DNA of 64,000 nucleotides from Aeromicrobium wangtongii (GTDB lineage Bacteria; Actinomycetota; Actinomycetes; Propionibacteriales; Nocardioidaceae), in NCBI RefSeq assembly GCF_024584515.1, contig NZ_CP102173.1, positions 2,108,001-2,172,000 on the forward strand. Reading direction: 5' to 3'. The translations under genes and the position numbers were made by a program. The notes below the pieces were generated by a model. That model worked only from the letters and a program-made list of their open reading frames with translations, was not told where the DNA came from and searched no databases. This document shows positions 54,511 to 63,602 of this stretch, piece by piece (position 1 is the stretch's first letter; each line of letters opens with the position of its first letter).

Positions 54511-55070
54511 TGCCGGTGCGGCTCGTCTCCTGTGAGCTCCTCGACGCTCTCGTCGATGTCCGGGCCGGTGCTGTAGACGACGGTCTCCTCGAGGTCGATG
54601 TGCTCGTCGGCCAGCAGCGGGTTCACATCGGAGCTGTCGGTCGTCGCGGTCGGGCTCGGCGGCGTCGGGACGGGCGCGGACGACTGGGCACCGAAGCTGC
54701 TGCCGCTGTCCGCGGTGCTGTCGGAGCCGGAGTCGCTGTCGGTCGCCGCGTGCTTGGCCGTGTCGACCTTCTCCTTCGCGGAGTCCACGGCCTCCTCGAC
54801 CTTGTCGGCGTTCTGGTGGGCGACGCTGCCCACCTTCTCGGCGACGTCCTTGATGCGGGGATCGTCCTTGACCTTCTCGGCGGTCTCCCGGACGAACTCC
54901 TGCGCCTGGGCGGTGGCCTGCTGGACGCGCGGATCCTCGGCGACCTGCTGGGCGGTCTCGCGGATCTTCTCGTACCGCTCGCGCCCGGCCTTGGCGCCGA
55001 GCACGTAGCCGCCGCCGAACGCGGCGAGGAGGGTCAGCTTCTTGATGGGGTGGCTGAAGATGAGGCTCAT
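54507..55070 (-). CDS. YtxH-like membrane-anchored protein
   Basis: 187 residues. N-terminal 'LTLLAAFGGGYVLGAKAGRERYEKI' is the glycine-rich helix of YtxH-type proteins, followed by amphipathic helices with the repeat 'DPRVQQA', 'DPRIKDVAEK', and an acidic Ser/Asp-rich tail. Possibly membrane-stress related. Precedes and overlaps the quinone oxidoreductase gene. No function known. Confidence 0.75.
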   Translation of the reverse strand: MSLIFSHPIKKLTLLAAFGGGYVLGAKAGRERYEKIRETAQQVAEDPRVQQATAQAQEFVRETAEKVKDDPRIKDVAEKVGSVAHQNADKVEEAVDSAKEKVDTAKHAATDSDSGSDSTADSGSSFGAQSSAPVPTPPSPTATTDSSDVNPLLADEHIDLEETVVYSTGPDIDESVEELTGDEPHRQ

Positions 55071-55128
55071 GCGCTAGGGACTACCCCAACTTGGAGAACG
55101 CAATCGCCCGGCCGTGCGCGACGCGGGA

Positions 55129-58100
55129 TCAGACGCCGAGCAGGCCGCGGATGTCGTCGGTGGTCAGGGCACCGGAGAGCGCAGCGTCCTCGTCCATCAC
55201 GGCGTCGAACAGGGCGGACTTGCGGGCCTTGAGCTCCATGACCTTCTCCTCGATCGTGTCGGCCGACACCAGCCGGTAGACCATGACCGGGCGGGTCTGG
55301 CCGATGCGATGGGCACGATCGACGGCCTGCGCCTCGGCGGCCGGGTTCCACCACGGGTCGAGGACGTAGCAGTAGTCGGCCTCGGTGAGGTTGAGCCCGA
55401 AACCGCCGGCCTTGAGGCTGATCAGGAACACCGACCGCTCCCCCGACGTGAACTGCTCCACCGCGGCCTGGCGGTTGCTGGTGCGCCCGTCGAGGTAGGC
55501 GTATCCCATCCCGGCGTCGTCCAGCCGCTTGCGGACGCGCGCCAGGTACTTGGTGAACTGGCTGAACACCAGCGCCCGATGCCCCTCGGCGGTGACCTCC
55601 TGCAGGTGCTCCATCAGGACGTCGATCTTGGCCGAGCCGACATCGTCGTACTCCTCGTCGAGCAGACCGGGGTCGAGGCTGAGCAGCCGCAGCTGGGTCA
55701 GCGATCGCAGCACCTCGAAGCGGTGGTCGGACGACTCGTCGGCCAGCAGCCCCATGACCTTCTGCCGCTCGCGCTGCAGGTGGGTCTGGTAGATCCGGGC
55801 GTGGCGGGGGCTGAGCGCCACCTCGAGGACCTGCTCGGTCTTCGGTGGCAGGTCGGCGGCCACCTCGCCCTTGGTGCGGCGCCGCATGAGGGGGCGGATC
55901 CGCTTCTGCAGCAGGGCCAGCCGGTCGCGGCCGTGCCCGGTCTCGATGGGCTTCTGGTAGCCGGCGACGAAGCGCTGCGGGTCGGGGTAGAGCCCGGGGG
56001 CGACGATCGACAGCATCGACCACAGGTCCATCAGGGAGTTCTCCAGCGGCGTACCGGTGATCGCCAGCTTGAACGGTGCGTCCAGGCGCCGGGCGCACTG
56101 ATAGGTCTTTCCCTGGTGGTTCTTGACGAACTGGGCCTCGTCCAGCAGCAGGCCCGCCCACGACGCCGCGGTGTAGGCGTCGTTCTCGATGCGGAACAGC
56201 GCGTACGAGGTGATGACCAGGTCGGCGCCGGCGATCTCGTCGGCCAGCTCGGTGCGGCGGCGCGCCCGCGTCGCCGAGATGGTCGCGACCTTCAACCCCG
56301 GTGCGAACCGCTGCGCCTCCCGCGCCCAGTTGCCGACGACGCTGGTGGGCGCCACGACCAGGAACGGGCCGCTGCCGCGCTCCACCTGCCGCACGATCAT
56401 CGCCAGCGCCTGGACGGTCTTGCCCAGGCCCATGTCGTCGGCCAGGATGCCGCCGAGGCCGTGATCGGCCAGGAAGCTCAGCCACGCGAACCCGTCGCGC
56501 TGGTACGGACGCAGCTCGGCGTGCAGGCCCGCGGGGACCTCGGGCATCGGCACCTCGTCGAGCGAGCTGATCGCCGCGACGGACTCCTTCCAGCGGCTGG
56601 ACTGCTTCTCGACGACCCCGAGGGCCATCAGCTCGTCCCACAGCCCGGCGTGAAAACGGTTGACCCGCAGCTTGTCGCTGCGGCGATCGGTCAGCTCGCG
56701 GGCCTCCTGGATCAGCTCACGCAGCTGCACCAGCTCGGGCCGGTCGATCGACAGGTAGGTGCCGCTGAGCAGCACGACGTGCGACTCCCCCGCCGCGAGG
56801 GCCGCGAACAACGGCCCGAAGTGGACCTTCTCGCCCTCGATCGTGACGGTGACCGCGAGGTCGTACCAGTCGCTGCGCGGATCCTTGCCGTCCTCGAGCG
56901 AGATGTGCACGACCGGGGCCACCTCGGCCCGCCGGTAGTCGGGACGATCGCCGACCACCTCGACCTCGACGCCCGCGGCGGTGAGCGCCGGCAGCACCTC
57001 CTCGCTGAGGACGACCGCGGCGTAGCCGTCCAGCGTGGCCTTCGGGACCAGCAGCGCGCGACCCGTGGCGTCGCTGGTGACCGGCAGGCCCGGTGGCGGG
57101 ACGAGGTCGTGGACCAGGTCCTGCTCGGCGGAACGGTCGCGGAACGACTCGGTCCCGCCCCAGCCCGTGCGCACCGGTGCGCCGTCGATCTCGTACACGA
57201 ACCCCCACACGACCTGTGCCGACAACCCGTCGTGGGTGACGGTCAGGGCCAGCCGGGGCGGGACGATCTCGGGCACGTCGATGCTCGGGTCGACCCGCAC
57301 CGACCCGAGCGCCCGCTGCAGGCGGGGATAGAAGTCGCGCAGGAACTCGGCCGCGTCGGCCTCGGGCACCCGCACCCCGTGCCGGTTGACCACCAGCGTG
57401 CGCAGCGACTGGTCGAGCGGCTCCTCCAGCGGCGCCAGCCACAGCCGGGCGGGGTGCTCGTCGTCCCAGGCGGCGATGCCGTGCGCCGGGTGGCCGATCA
57501 GCATCGTGCGGTCGTGGGCGTGCGCGTCGGCGATGTCGGCGTCGGAAAGGTTCGCCGACACCAGCAGTCCGCCGTCCTCGTGCGGGCTGACGTCCAGGGT
57601 GACCGCCACCGGCTCGCGGAGGATCGTGACGGTTGCGTTCTCGGGGCCGAGCAGCGCGACACCGGACTCCTGCAGCGCGTCGAACACCCGCCAGGCGTCA
57701 CGGGTCAGACCGCCGAGGTCGATCGTCCCGTCGGACCGGCGGATGTGCGAGTAGTGGCTCCTGACCGCGACCTGCAGCTCGGCCAGGGCGTCGATCTGCG
57801 GATCACCGCCGCGTCCCCGGGTCGCGGCCTCGACGTCCGGCCAGGTCGCCCCGGTCTTGATCCACTTGCCCTTCGCGCCGCGGCGCAGCGGCCGCGCCGA
57901 CAGCAGCGCGTCACCCTGGTAGTACGAGGGCACCAGGTCGATCCGCAGGGCCCAGTCGGTGCGCCGGCGGGACGTGTCGCCGACCAGCGGGGCGAGGGCC
58001 GAGCGCCACTGCGGCTGGGTCGGACGCGCGGTGGCCCGACGGCGCCACGCGTCCTGCGGCAGCGCGACGACCGGCTCCGTCGACTCCTCCACGGCGGGCT

Positions 58101-58410
58101 CCAGCGCCCCGATCGACCCGCGCAGCGCGATGATCACGGCCACCACGTGCTTGCAGTTGAACCCCACGAAGCACGTGCAGGTGCCGGCGATGTGGGTGCC
58201 ACCGGCCCGTGTCTCGCGGACCTCGACGGTCGTCGAGTACACCTGCGGATCGGTGCCCCGCACCTCGGCGGTCGCGGCGGATCCGTCCTCGTCGACGCTG
58301 AGCACCGTGACCCGTCCGGCGTGCGCATAGGCTTTGCCCCGCGAGAACGAGCCGGCGTCGAAGGCGCGGCGCAGCTCCCCATCGGTCAGGGAGTCGATCG
58401 TCGGTGCCAC
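55129..58410 (-). CDS. SWIM zinc-finger SNF2 helicase
   Basis: 1093 residues. An N-terminal SWIM domain has the C-x-C-x5-C-x-H signature in 'CTCFVGFNCKH' (78-88). A long middle region with strand-rich repeats is followed by the SNF2 motor: 'LADDMGLGKTVQALAMI' (about 655), 'LLLDEAQFVKN', 'ITGTPLENSLMDLWSM', and helicase C with 'LISLKAGGFGLNLTEADYCYVLDPWWNP' and 'DRAHRIGQTRPVMVYRL'. Translocase on double-stranded DNA, in a repair-rich neighbourhood (recBCD next door). ATG/GTG start at 58410 in a 9-bp gap to recD. Full length for the family. Confidence 0.92.
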   Translation of the reverse strand: MAPTIDSLTDGELRRAFDAGSFSRGKAYAHAGRVTVLSVDEDGSAATAEVRGTDPQVYSTTVEVRETRAGGTHIAGTCTCFVGFNCKHVVAVIIALRGSIGALEPAVEESTEPVVALPQDAWRRRATARPTQPQWRSALAPLVGDTSRRRTDWALRIDLVPSYYQGDALLSARPLRRGAKGKWIKTGATWPDVEAATRGRGGDPQIDALAELQVAVRSHYSHIRRSDGTIDLGGLTRDAWRVFDALQESGVALLGPENATVTILREPVAVTLDVSPHEDGGLLVSANLSDADIADAHAHDRTMLIGHPAHGIAAWDDEHPARLWLAPLEEPLDQSLRTLVVNRHGVRVPEADAAEFLRDFYPRLQRALGSVRVDPSIDVPEIVPPRLALTVTHDGLSAQVVWGFVYEIDGAPVRTGWGGTESFRDRSAEQDLVHDLVPPPGLPVTSDATGRALLVPKATLDGYAAVVLSEEVLPALTAAGVEVEVVGDRPDYRRAEVAPVVHISLEDGKDPRSDWYDLAVTVTIEGEKVHFGPLFAALAAGESHVVLLSGTYLSIDRPELVQLRELIQEARELTDRRSDKLRVNRFHAGLWDELMALGVVEKQSSRWKESVAAISSLDEVPMPEVPAGLHAELRPYQRDGFAWLSFLADHGLGGILADDMGLGKTVQALAMIVRQVERGSGPFLVVAPTSVVGNWAREAQRFAPGLKVATISATRARRRTELADEIAGADLVITSYALFRIENDAYTAASWAGLLLDEAQFVKNHQGKTYQCARRLDAPFKLAITGTPLENSLMDLWSMLSIVAPGLYPDPQRFVAGYQKPIETGHGRDRLALLQKRIRPLMRRRTKGEVAADLPPKTEQVLEVALSPRHARIYQTHLQRERQKVMGLLADESSDHRFEVLRSLTQLRLLSLDPGLLDEEYDDVGSAKIDVLMEHLQEVTAEGHRALVFSQFTKYLARVRKRLDDAGMGYAYLDGRTSNRQAAVEQFTSGERSVFLISLKAGGFGLNLTEADYCYVLDPWWNPAAEAQAVDRAHRIGQTRPVMVYRLVSADTIEEKVMELKARKSALFDAVMDEDAALSGALTTDDIRGLLGV

Positions 58411-58419
58411 GTGGCGAGA

Positions 58420-60231
58420 CTAGTCCGCGGTGCCGACAGCCCCCGGCGCGCTGTCCAGAGCAGCGGCGAGGCGCTCGGCCAGACCGCTGGCGCGCAGCAC
58501 CCGGGTGCCGATCGCGGCCCGGACCGCCTGCTCCGAGCCGATCAGGGTCACCGACGACTGGGCGCGGGTCAGCGCGGTGTAGAGCAGCTCGCGGGTCAGC
58601 AGGCGCGAGTCGTCATCTGGCAGCAGCACCGACACGCGGTCGAACTGGCTGCCCTGGCTGCGGTGGACCGTCATCGCATAAGCGGTCTGCACGGCACCGA
58701 GGCGGGACGGGGCGAACCGTCGGCGCTCCTCCTCGGCCACGAAGACCGCCAGCCCGTCCCCGGAGGGCACGGTGATGCCGGTGTCACCGTTGTAGAGCCG
58801 CAGTCCGCGGTCGTTCTCGGTGACCAGCACCGGGCGTCCGGCGAACCAGGGACGCCCGAGGGTGTGACCGGCGTCCTCGTCGAGCCACCGCTCGACCTGG
58901 ACGTTCCAGGTCTCGGCGCCGAAGGGTCCCTCGCGGTGTGCGCACAGCAGTCGGTGGCGGTTCAGCTCTGCCAGCGCGTCCTCGACGTCGCCGCGCTCGG
59001 CGGCGGCACGCATCGCCCGGGCGCCGGGCAGCACCAGCTGCTGGACGGTGTCGGCCAGGTGGTCGCCCTCGACCAGGCGGACGCTCGGATGACCGGCGCG
59101 CAGCACCTCGATCGCCCGGTCGGCGTCCCCGTCGCGGACCGCGGCGGCCAGGGTGCCGATCTCGTCGCCGAACCGGTGCTCGCTGACCAGGTGGGCCACC
59201 GGGGACGCGGCCTGGCCGGTCCAGCCGCCGACGAGGTCACGCAGCACGGTTCCGGCCTCGATGGAGGCGAGCTGGTCGGGGTCGCCGACCAGCAGCAATC
59301 GGCTGTCGGGGCGGACCGCCTCGACGAGTCGGGTCATCAGCGTCAGCGACACCATCGAGCTCTCGTCGACCACCACGACGTCGTGCGGCAGCCGGTGCCG
59401 GCGGTCGTGGCGGAAGCGGGTGGAGTTGTCGGGTCGGAAGCCCAGCAGCCGGTGCATCGTGGAGGCCTCGAGGCTGCGCAGCCAGGCGCGTTCCTCGGCG
59501 GTGAAGCCCTCGGCCTCGGACACCGCCGCGACGGCCTCCTTCATCCGGGCGGCCGCCTTGCCGGTGGGCGCCGCCAGCGCGACCCGCAGCGGTGGGGCGC
59601 CGGCGGCCGTGGCCTGGGAGGCCAGGACGGCCAGAAGCCGGGCCAGCGCCGTGGTCTTTCCGGTGCCCGGCCCGCCGGTCAGGATCGTCGTCCAGCGACG
59701 GGCGGCCCCCTCGGCGGCGGACCGCTGCTCGGCATATCCCTCGCCGGGGAACAGGCGCGTCAGGTCGGCGGCGAGCAGGGCGTCGTCGGGAGCGGGCGGT
59801 GCGAGCCGCGAGCGGTCGACCAGGTCGCGGGCCAGCTCGGTCTCGAGCTCGAAGTAGCGGTCGAGGTAGACCAGCCGGTCGTCGACGCGCAGCGCCGGGA
59901 CGTCGGCGACGACCAGCTCGCTGCGGGACACCTCGGCGTGCCAGGCGACCGGGTCGGCCGGCCACGGCAGGTCGGGGGTCTCGGCGCCCAGCTCGTCGGC
60001 GAGCTCGGCCAGCTCGACGGCGGTCGATCCGTTGCGCACCGCCCGGACGGTCAGCGCGAACGCCAGCCGCACCGCCTCGGAGGTCTCCCCCACGACGTCG
60101 GACACCCGGGCCGCGATCCGGACGTCGGCCGAGGTCAGCACCCCGGCGCGGTTGAAGTCGGCCAGCACCCCGGTGACACCCAGCGCCAGGCGCCGGTCGA
60201 ACGGATCGTCGATCACCAACAGCTCGGTCAT
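58420..60231 (-). CDS. recD: RecBCD subunit RecD (5'-3' helicase)
   Basis: 603 residues from ATG 60231, which overlaps the recB stop (ATGA). Walker A is 'TILTGGPGTGKTTALARLL' (about 183-201), 'ALAAPTGKAAARM' is motif Ib, 'VVVDESSMVSL' Walker B, 'LVGDPDQLASIEAGTVL' motif III, and 'YAMTVHRSQGSQFDRV' with 'LLYTALTRAQ' the C-terminal SF1B motifs. It works with RecB and RecC on DNA ends. The open frame upstream of the ATG is made of the repeat element described at 60238-60306 and is not RecD sequence. Confidence 0.93.
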   Translation of the reverse strand: MTELLVIDDPFDRRLALGVTGVLADFNRAGVLTSADVRIAARVSDVVGETSEAVRLAFALTVRAVRNGSTAVELAELADELGAETPDLPWPADPVAWHAEVSRSELVVADVPALRVDDRLVYLDRYFELETELARDLVDRSRLAPPAPDDALLAADLTRLFPGEGYAEQRSAAEGAARRWTTILTGGPGTGKTTALARLLAVLASQATAAGAPPLRVALAAPTGKAAARMKEAVAAVSEAEGFTAEERAWLRSLEASTMHRLLGFRPDNSTRFRHDRRHRLPHDVVVVDESSMVSLTLMTRLVEAVRPDSRLLLVGDPDQLASIEAGTVLRDLVGGWTGQAASPVAHLVSEHRFGDEIGTLAAAVRDGDADRAIEVLRAGHPSVRLVEGDHLADTVQQLVLPGARAMRAAAERGDVEDALAELNRHRLLCAHREGPFGAETWNVQVERWLDEDAGHTLGRPWFAGRPVLVTENDRGLRLYNGDTGITVPSGDGLAVFVAEEERRRFAPSRLGAVQTAYAMTVHRSQGSQFDRVSVLLPDDDSRLLTRELLYTALTRAQSSVTLIGSEQAVRAAIGTRVLRASGLAERLAAALDSAPGAVGTAD

Positions 60232-63200
60232 CGCTCGCCCCTTGAGCTTGTGTCGCCCCTTGAGCTTGTCGAAAGGGAGCTTGTCGAAAGGGAGCGTGTC
60301 GAAAGGCCGTCCAGCAGATCCGACATCGCCAGCACCAGCGACGTCGGCGGACGCCACGCGAACACCCCGTACGCCTGCCCGTCGGCACGCGGCGCATCCG
60401 GCCCGGCCATCCCCCGGACGTACAGGTACGCGATGCCGCCCAGGTGCACGTCGGGGTCGTAGCCGGCCTGCCGCCAGCGCAGGAAGCGGTGCACGACGAC
60501 GGTGTACAGCAGCGCCTGCAGCGGGTACGTGCCCGACAGCATCGCCGCGGTCAGCCCGTCCGGGTGGTAGCCGTCGAGCGTCAGCGGGGTGTCGAAGTCG
60601 CCGAGCCAGTTGGTCTTGTAGTCCACGACGAGCACCCGGCCGTCCGGCAGGCGCAGCGTGAGGTCGATCGAGCCGGACAGGTAGCCGCGCAGCGGCTGGT
60701 CGGCCAGCGCCGGTGACCGCAGCCGGTCGGCGAAGGCTCGCATCGGGTCGTCGGCGTCCAGGTGCTGCTCCAGCAGCGTGGCCAGCCCGCCGAGGCGGGG
60801 CTCGTCGGCCGACGGCCGGTCTCCGCCGGCCAGCGGGATCTCGAAGTCCAGCTCGCGCAGCTGCTTGGACGCCAGCAGGGTCTCGAGGGTCAGGTCGTCC
60901 GCGAGCGGTCCGAGTGGTGTGCGGTACACCGCCAGCAGCGCCTCCACCAGCGTCTGGACATCGGCCTCGACCGGCCAGAAGTCCAGCTCGTCGGTGAGGA
61001 CGGCGGTGAGCTCGTCACGCAGGTCGCCGTGCGTGACGTCGACCTTCTCCAGCACCCCGTGCACGAGACTGCCGAAGGCCGCACCGGTGGGCAGGTCGGC
61101 CATCGGCGATAGCACCCCGGTCGGCGCGGCCGGCACGATCGAGGCCGACTCGTCCTCCTCGTCGTCCTTGCCGACCTCGGGAGCCTCGGAGCCGACGGCG
61201 TGCGCGTCGTAGTCGTCGCGCGTCAGGCCGGTGTACGACGTGCGGCGCCAGGCGAGGTCGACCTCGCGGTCGAACGTCCGCACGGCCAGACGGTCGGCCG
61301 CCTGCTCGACCGGAGCGACCGGTGCCGGGCGGGCCACGACCCGTTCGACGACCGGGCCGCCGATGCGCTGCCACTGCTCCAGGATGCGCAGCGAGTCCGC
61401 ATCGTCCAGCGGGGTGCAGACATCGGGCACCGCCGACTCCCCCGGGCGCCGGCCGAACAGCACCCGGTGCAGCCCGGCGTTCTTGGCATTGGTGGTCGGC
61501 GCCCACCAGGCGACGACCTGGGACTGCGCGCGGGTCGCAGCGACGTAGAGCAGTCGCAGCTGCTCGCCGCAGTCCTCCAGTGCGGCCTGCGACCGGCTCG
61601 CCCGGAACGTCGTGCCGTCGCGGCCGCCCAGGTCGATCACCCGGTCGGTGCCGTCGTGCAGGCGCAGCTCGTTGTCGTCGGGGATCCACCGGTCGTACAG
61701 GAACGGCAGGTAGACCACGGGCCACTGCAGGCCCTTGCTGGCGTGAACGGTGACGACCTGCACGGCGGCTGCGTCGCTGTCGAGGCGGCGGGTGCGCTCG
61801 ACGGCCGCGGCGGTGGAGTCGTCACGCTGGGCGCGCAGCCACGCCAGCAGCGCGGCCAGGCCGAGCCGGTCGCGCTGCACGACCTCCTGCATCGTCTGGG
61901 CGATGTGCCGCAGATCGGTCATCCGCCGGCGGCCGTCGGGACGTTCGAGCACGCGCCGCGCCAGCTCGCCGTGCCCGGACGTGGCCTCGAACACCGCCGC
62001 GACGCCCCGGTCGCGCAGCAGGTCGGCGAGATCGCGGATGCGGGTGGCGACCCGGTCGGTCAACGTGTCCGCCTCGGCGACCAGGTCGGCGGGGCTGGAG
62101 CCGAAGAAGTCGGTCAGCGCCGCGGCGCGCACGCGGGCGCTGCTCTGCGGACGCTCCATCGCCTCCAGCAGCGTCAGCCAGGCATCACCGGCCGGGCTCT
62201 TGAAGACATTGCTGCCGCCGGCGAGCACCGACGCGATGCCGCGGGCGGCCAGCGCCTGCTGCACCAGCTCGGCGTGCCGTCCGGTCTGCACCAGGACGGC
62301 CACGTCACCGGCCGTGAGCGGCTGGTCGTCGAACGTCGTGCCGGCGGCCAGCAGCTCGCCGATGTCAATTGCGAGGTCGGCGGCGATGCGGTCGCGCGCC
62401 TTGGGCGCCGAGACCAACTTGGTGACGCCGAAGTCCCCGCGGGTCAGCACCCGCAGCCGCAGCGGCGCGCCCGACGGCGCCCCGCTCAGGCGGCTCTTGG
62501 CCTGCGAGGCCTCCACGGGATGCACCACGATGCGCGGGTCGCCGAGCGCGGCGCCGCCGAGGGTCACCCGCAGGGCGTCCACGAGCGGGGCGTCGCTGCG
62601 CCAGTTGGTCGACAGGGTCGCCTGGTGCGGGGCGGTGTCAGCGGCGGCCAGGTACGTGACGACGTCGCCGCCACGGAAGGCATAGATCGCCTGCTTCGGG
62701 TCGCCGATCAGGATCAGCGTCGCCCCTTCCGCCCCTTGAGCCGCCTCCGCCCCTTGAGCCTGTCGAAAGGCCCGGTCCAGCACCTCCCACTGCACCGGAT
62801 CGGTGTCCTGGAACTCGTCGACCAGCACGATCTTCCAGCGGCGGCGCATCTGGTCGCGCGCCGGGGCGTCGTCACCCTCCAGCGCCGAGGCGAGCCGGCT
62901 CAGCAGGTCGTCATAGCTCAGCAGACCGAGGGCGCGCTTGCGCCGGTCGAGCTCGGCGCGGGCCTCGCGCGCGAAGGTGACCCGGTGGAACGCCTCGGTG
63001 GCGGGGTCGGGATCGTCCGGGATGATGCGCGCCTGGGGATCGTTGACGGCGCGCCGAGCCAGGTCGAGCGCCTGCACCCGGCTGAACGGCACGGCAGCGG
63101 CGAGCCGGTAGCGGGCCAGGTACAGGTCGTCCACGACCTCGACCAGCACATCGTCGAGGCTCTCGACCAGCTCGGCGCCCGCGTCGGCGTCGCCGGCGGT

Positions 63201-63602
63201 GCCGAGGCTGCGCAGCACGATCTGGCAGAACTGGTGGGTCGTGGCGATGGTGGCGCCGTCGAAGTCGGCGAGGGCGGTGCGCAGCCGGACCCGTCGCTCG
63301 GCGACTTCCGCGGCATCCCCTTCGGCGAGCAGGCGGATCAGCTCGTTGTCGTGCCCGGCCGCGGCGGCCGGGTCGGCGAGCGCGCTCTCGGCCTGCACGA
63401 GCTGCTCGCGGACGCGTTCGCGCAGCTCGCGGCTGGCAGCGCGTCCGAAGGTGATGATCAGCAGCTCGTCGAGCGTCGCGTGCCCCTCGGCGACATAGCG
63501 GGTGACGAGGGCACCGACCGTCCACGTCTTGCCGGTGCCGGCGCTGGCCTCGAGCAGCGTCGTGCCGGACGGCAGCGGGTCCCGGATGGAGAACGGCCTC
63601 AC
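60228..63602 (-). CDS. recB: RecBCD subunit RecB (3'-5' helicase and nuclease)
   Basis: 1124 residues from GTG 63602, which overlaps the recC stop (GTGA). Walker A 'LEASAGTGKTWTVGALV' (about 16-32), 'VDEFQDTDPVQWEVLDRAF' (motif II, about 262-280), 'LIGDPKQAIYAFRGGDV' (motif III), and 'VVTVHASKGLQWPVVYLP' (motif V) make an SF1A helicase; the C-terminal nuclease motif is 'RVLVVDYKTNWLGD' (about 985). Two places carry the dispersed repeat: about 16 residues 'RQAQGAEAAQGAEG' inserted between motifs II and III, and the last 25 residues, which repeat 'LSTSS'. Part of recC-recB-recD. Confidence 0.94.
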   Translation of the reverse strand: MRPFSIRDPLPSGTTLLEASAGTGKTWTVGALVTRYVAEGHATLDELLIITFGRAASRELRERVREQLVQAESALADPAAAAGHDNELIRLLAEGDAAEVAERRVRLRTALADFDGATIATTHQFCQIVLRSLGTAGDADAGAELVESLDDVLVEVVDDLYLARYRLAAAVPFSRVQALDLARRAVNDPQARIIPDDPDPATEAFHRVTFAREARAELDRRKRALGLLSYDDLLSRLASALEGDDAPARDQMRRRWKIVLVDEFQDTDPVQWEVLDRAFRQAQGAEAAQGAEGATLILIGDPKQAIYAFRGGDVVTYLAAADTAPHQATLSTNWRSDAPLVDALRVTLGGAALGDPRIVVHPVEASQAKSRLSGAPSGAPLRLRVLTRGDFGVTKLVSAPKARDRIAADLAIDIGELLAAGTTFDDQPLTAGDVAVLVQTGRHAELVQQALAARGIASVLAGGSNVFKSPAGDAWLTLLEAMERPQSSARVRAAALTDFFGSSPADLVAEADTLTDRVATRIRDLADLLRDRGVAAVFEATSGHGELARRVLERPDGRRRMTDLRHIAQTMQEVVQRDRLGLAALLAWLRAQRDDSTAAAVERTRRLDSDAAAVQVVTVHASKGLQWPVVYLPFLYDRWIPDDNELRLHDGTDRVIDLGGRDGTTFRASRSQAALEDCGEQLRLLYVAATRAQSQVVAWWAPTTNAKNAGLHRVLFGRRPGESAVPDVCTPLDDADSLRILEQWQRIGGPVVERVVARPAPVAPVEQAADRLAVRTFDREVDLAWRRTSYTGLTRDDYDAHAVGSEAPEVGKDDEEDESASIVPAAPTGVLSPMADLPTGAAFGSLVHGVLEKVDVTHGDLRDELTAVLTDELDFWPVEADVQTLVEALLAVYRTPLGPLADDLTLETLLASKQLRELDFEIPLAGGDRPSADEPRLGGLATLLEQHLDADDPMRAFADRLRSPALADQPLRGYLSGSIDLTLRLPDGRVLVVDYKTNWLGDFDTPLTLDGYHPDGLTAAMLSGTYPLQALLYTVVVHRFLRWRQAGYDPDVHLGGIAYLYVRGMAGPDAPRADGQAYGVFAWRPPTSLVLAMSDLLDGLSTRSLSTSSLSTSSRGDTSSRGER
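60238..60306. repeat. Four tandem partial copies of the palindromic repeat at the recB-recD junction
   Basis: Units: CCCCTTGAGCTTGT (60238-60251), a full arm (60256-60276), GAGCTTGTCGAAAGG (60277-60291) and GAGCGTGTCGAAAGG (60292-60306). Together they encode the C-terminal tail of RecB and end 7 bp from the recD start. The third and fourth units differ by one base, as after local duplication. Confidence 0.85.
62721..62770. repeat. In-frame copy of the repeat element inside recB
   Basis: A complete arm with one change (62750-62770, core CCTTGAGCCTGTCGAAAGG) preceded by two shorter echoes of CGCCCCTTGAG (62729-62740 and 62721-62728, the last degenerate). In the recB frame it reads F-R-Q-A-Q-G-A-E-A-A-Q-G-A-E-G, which splits motif II from motif III without a frameshift. 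Confidence 0.8.

Noticed and set aside
60238..60306. CRISPR-like tandem repeats
   Set aside because: Units are 14-21 bp, adjacent without spacers, and lie in coding sequence; no cas genes.
55114..60462. 1782-residue open frame on the plus strand
   Set aside because: Antisense shadow of the SWIM-SNF2 and recD genes. Its sequence is the low-complexity Arg/Gly/Val/Leu type seen for GC-rich shadow frames, while the minus-strand frames have clear family motifs.
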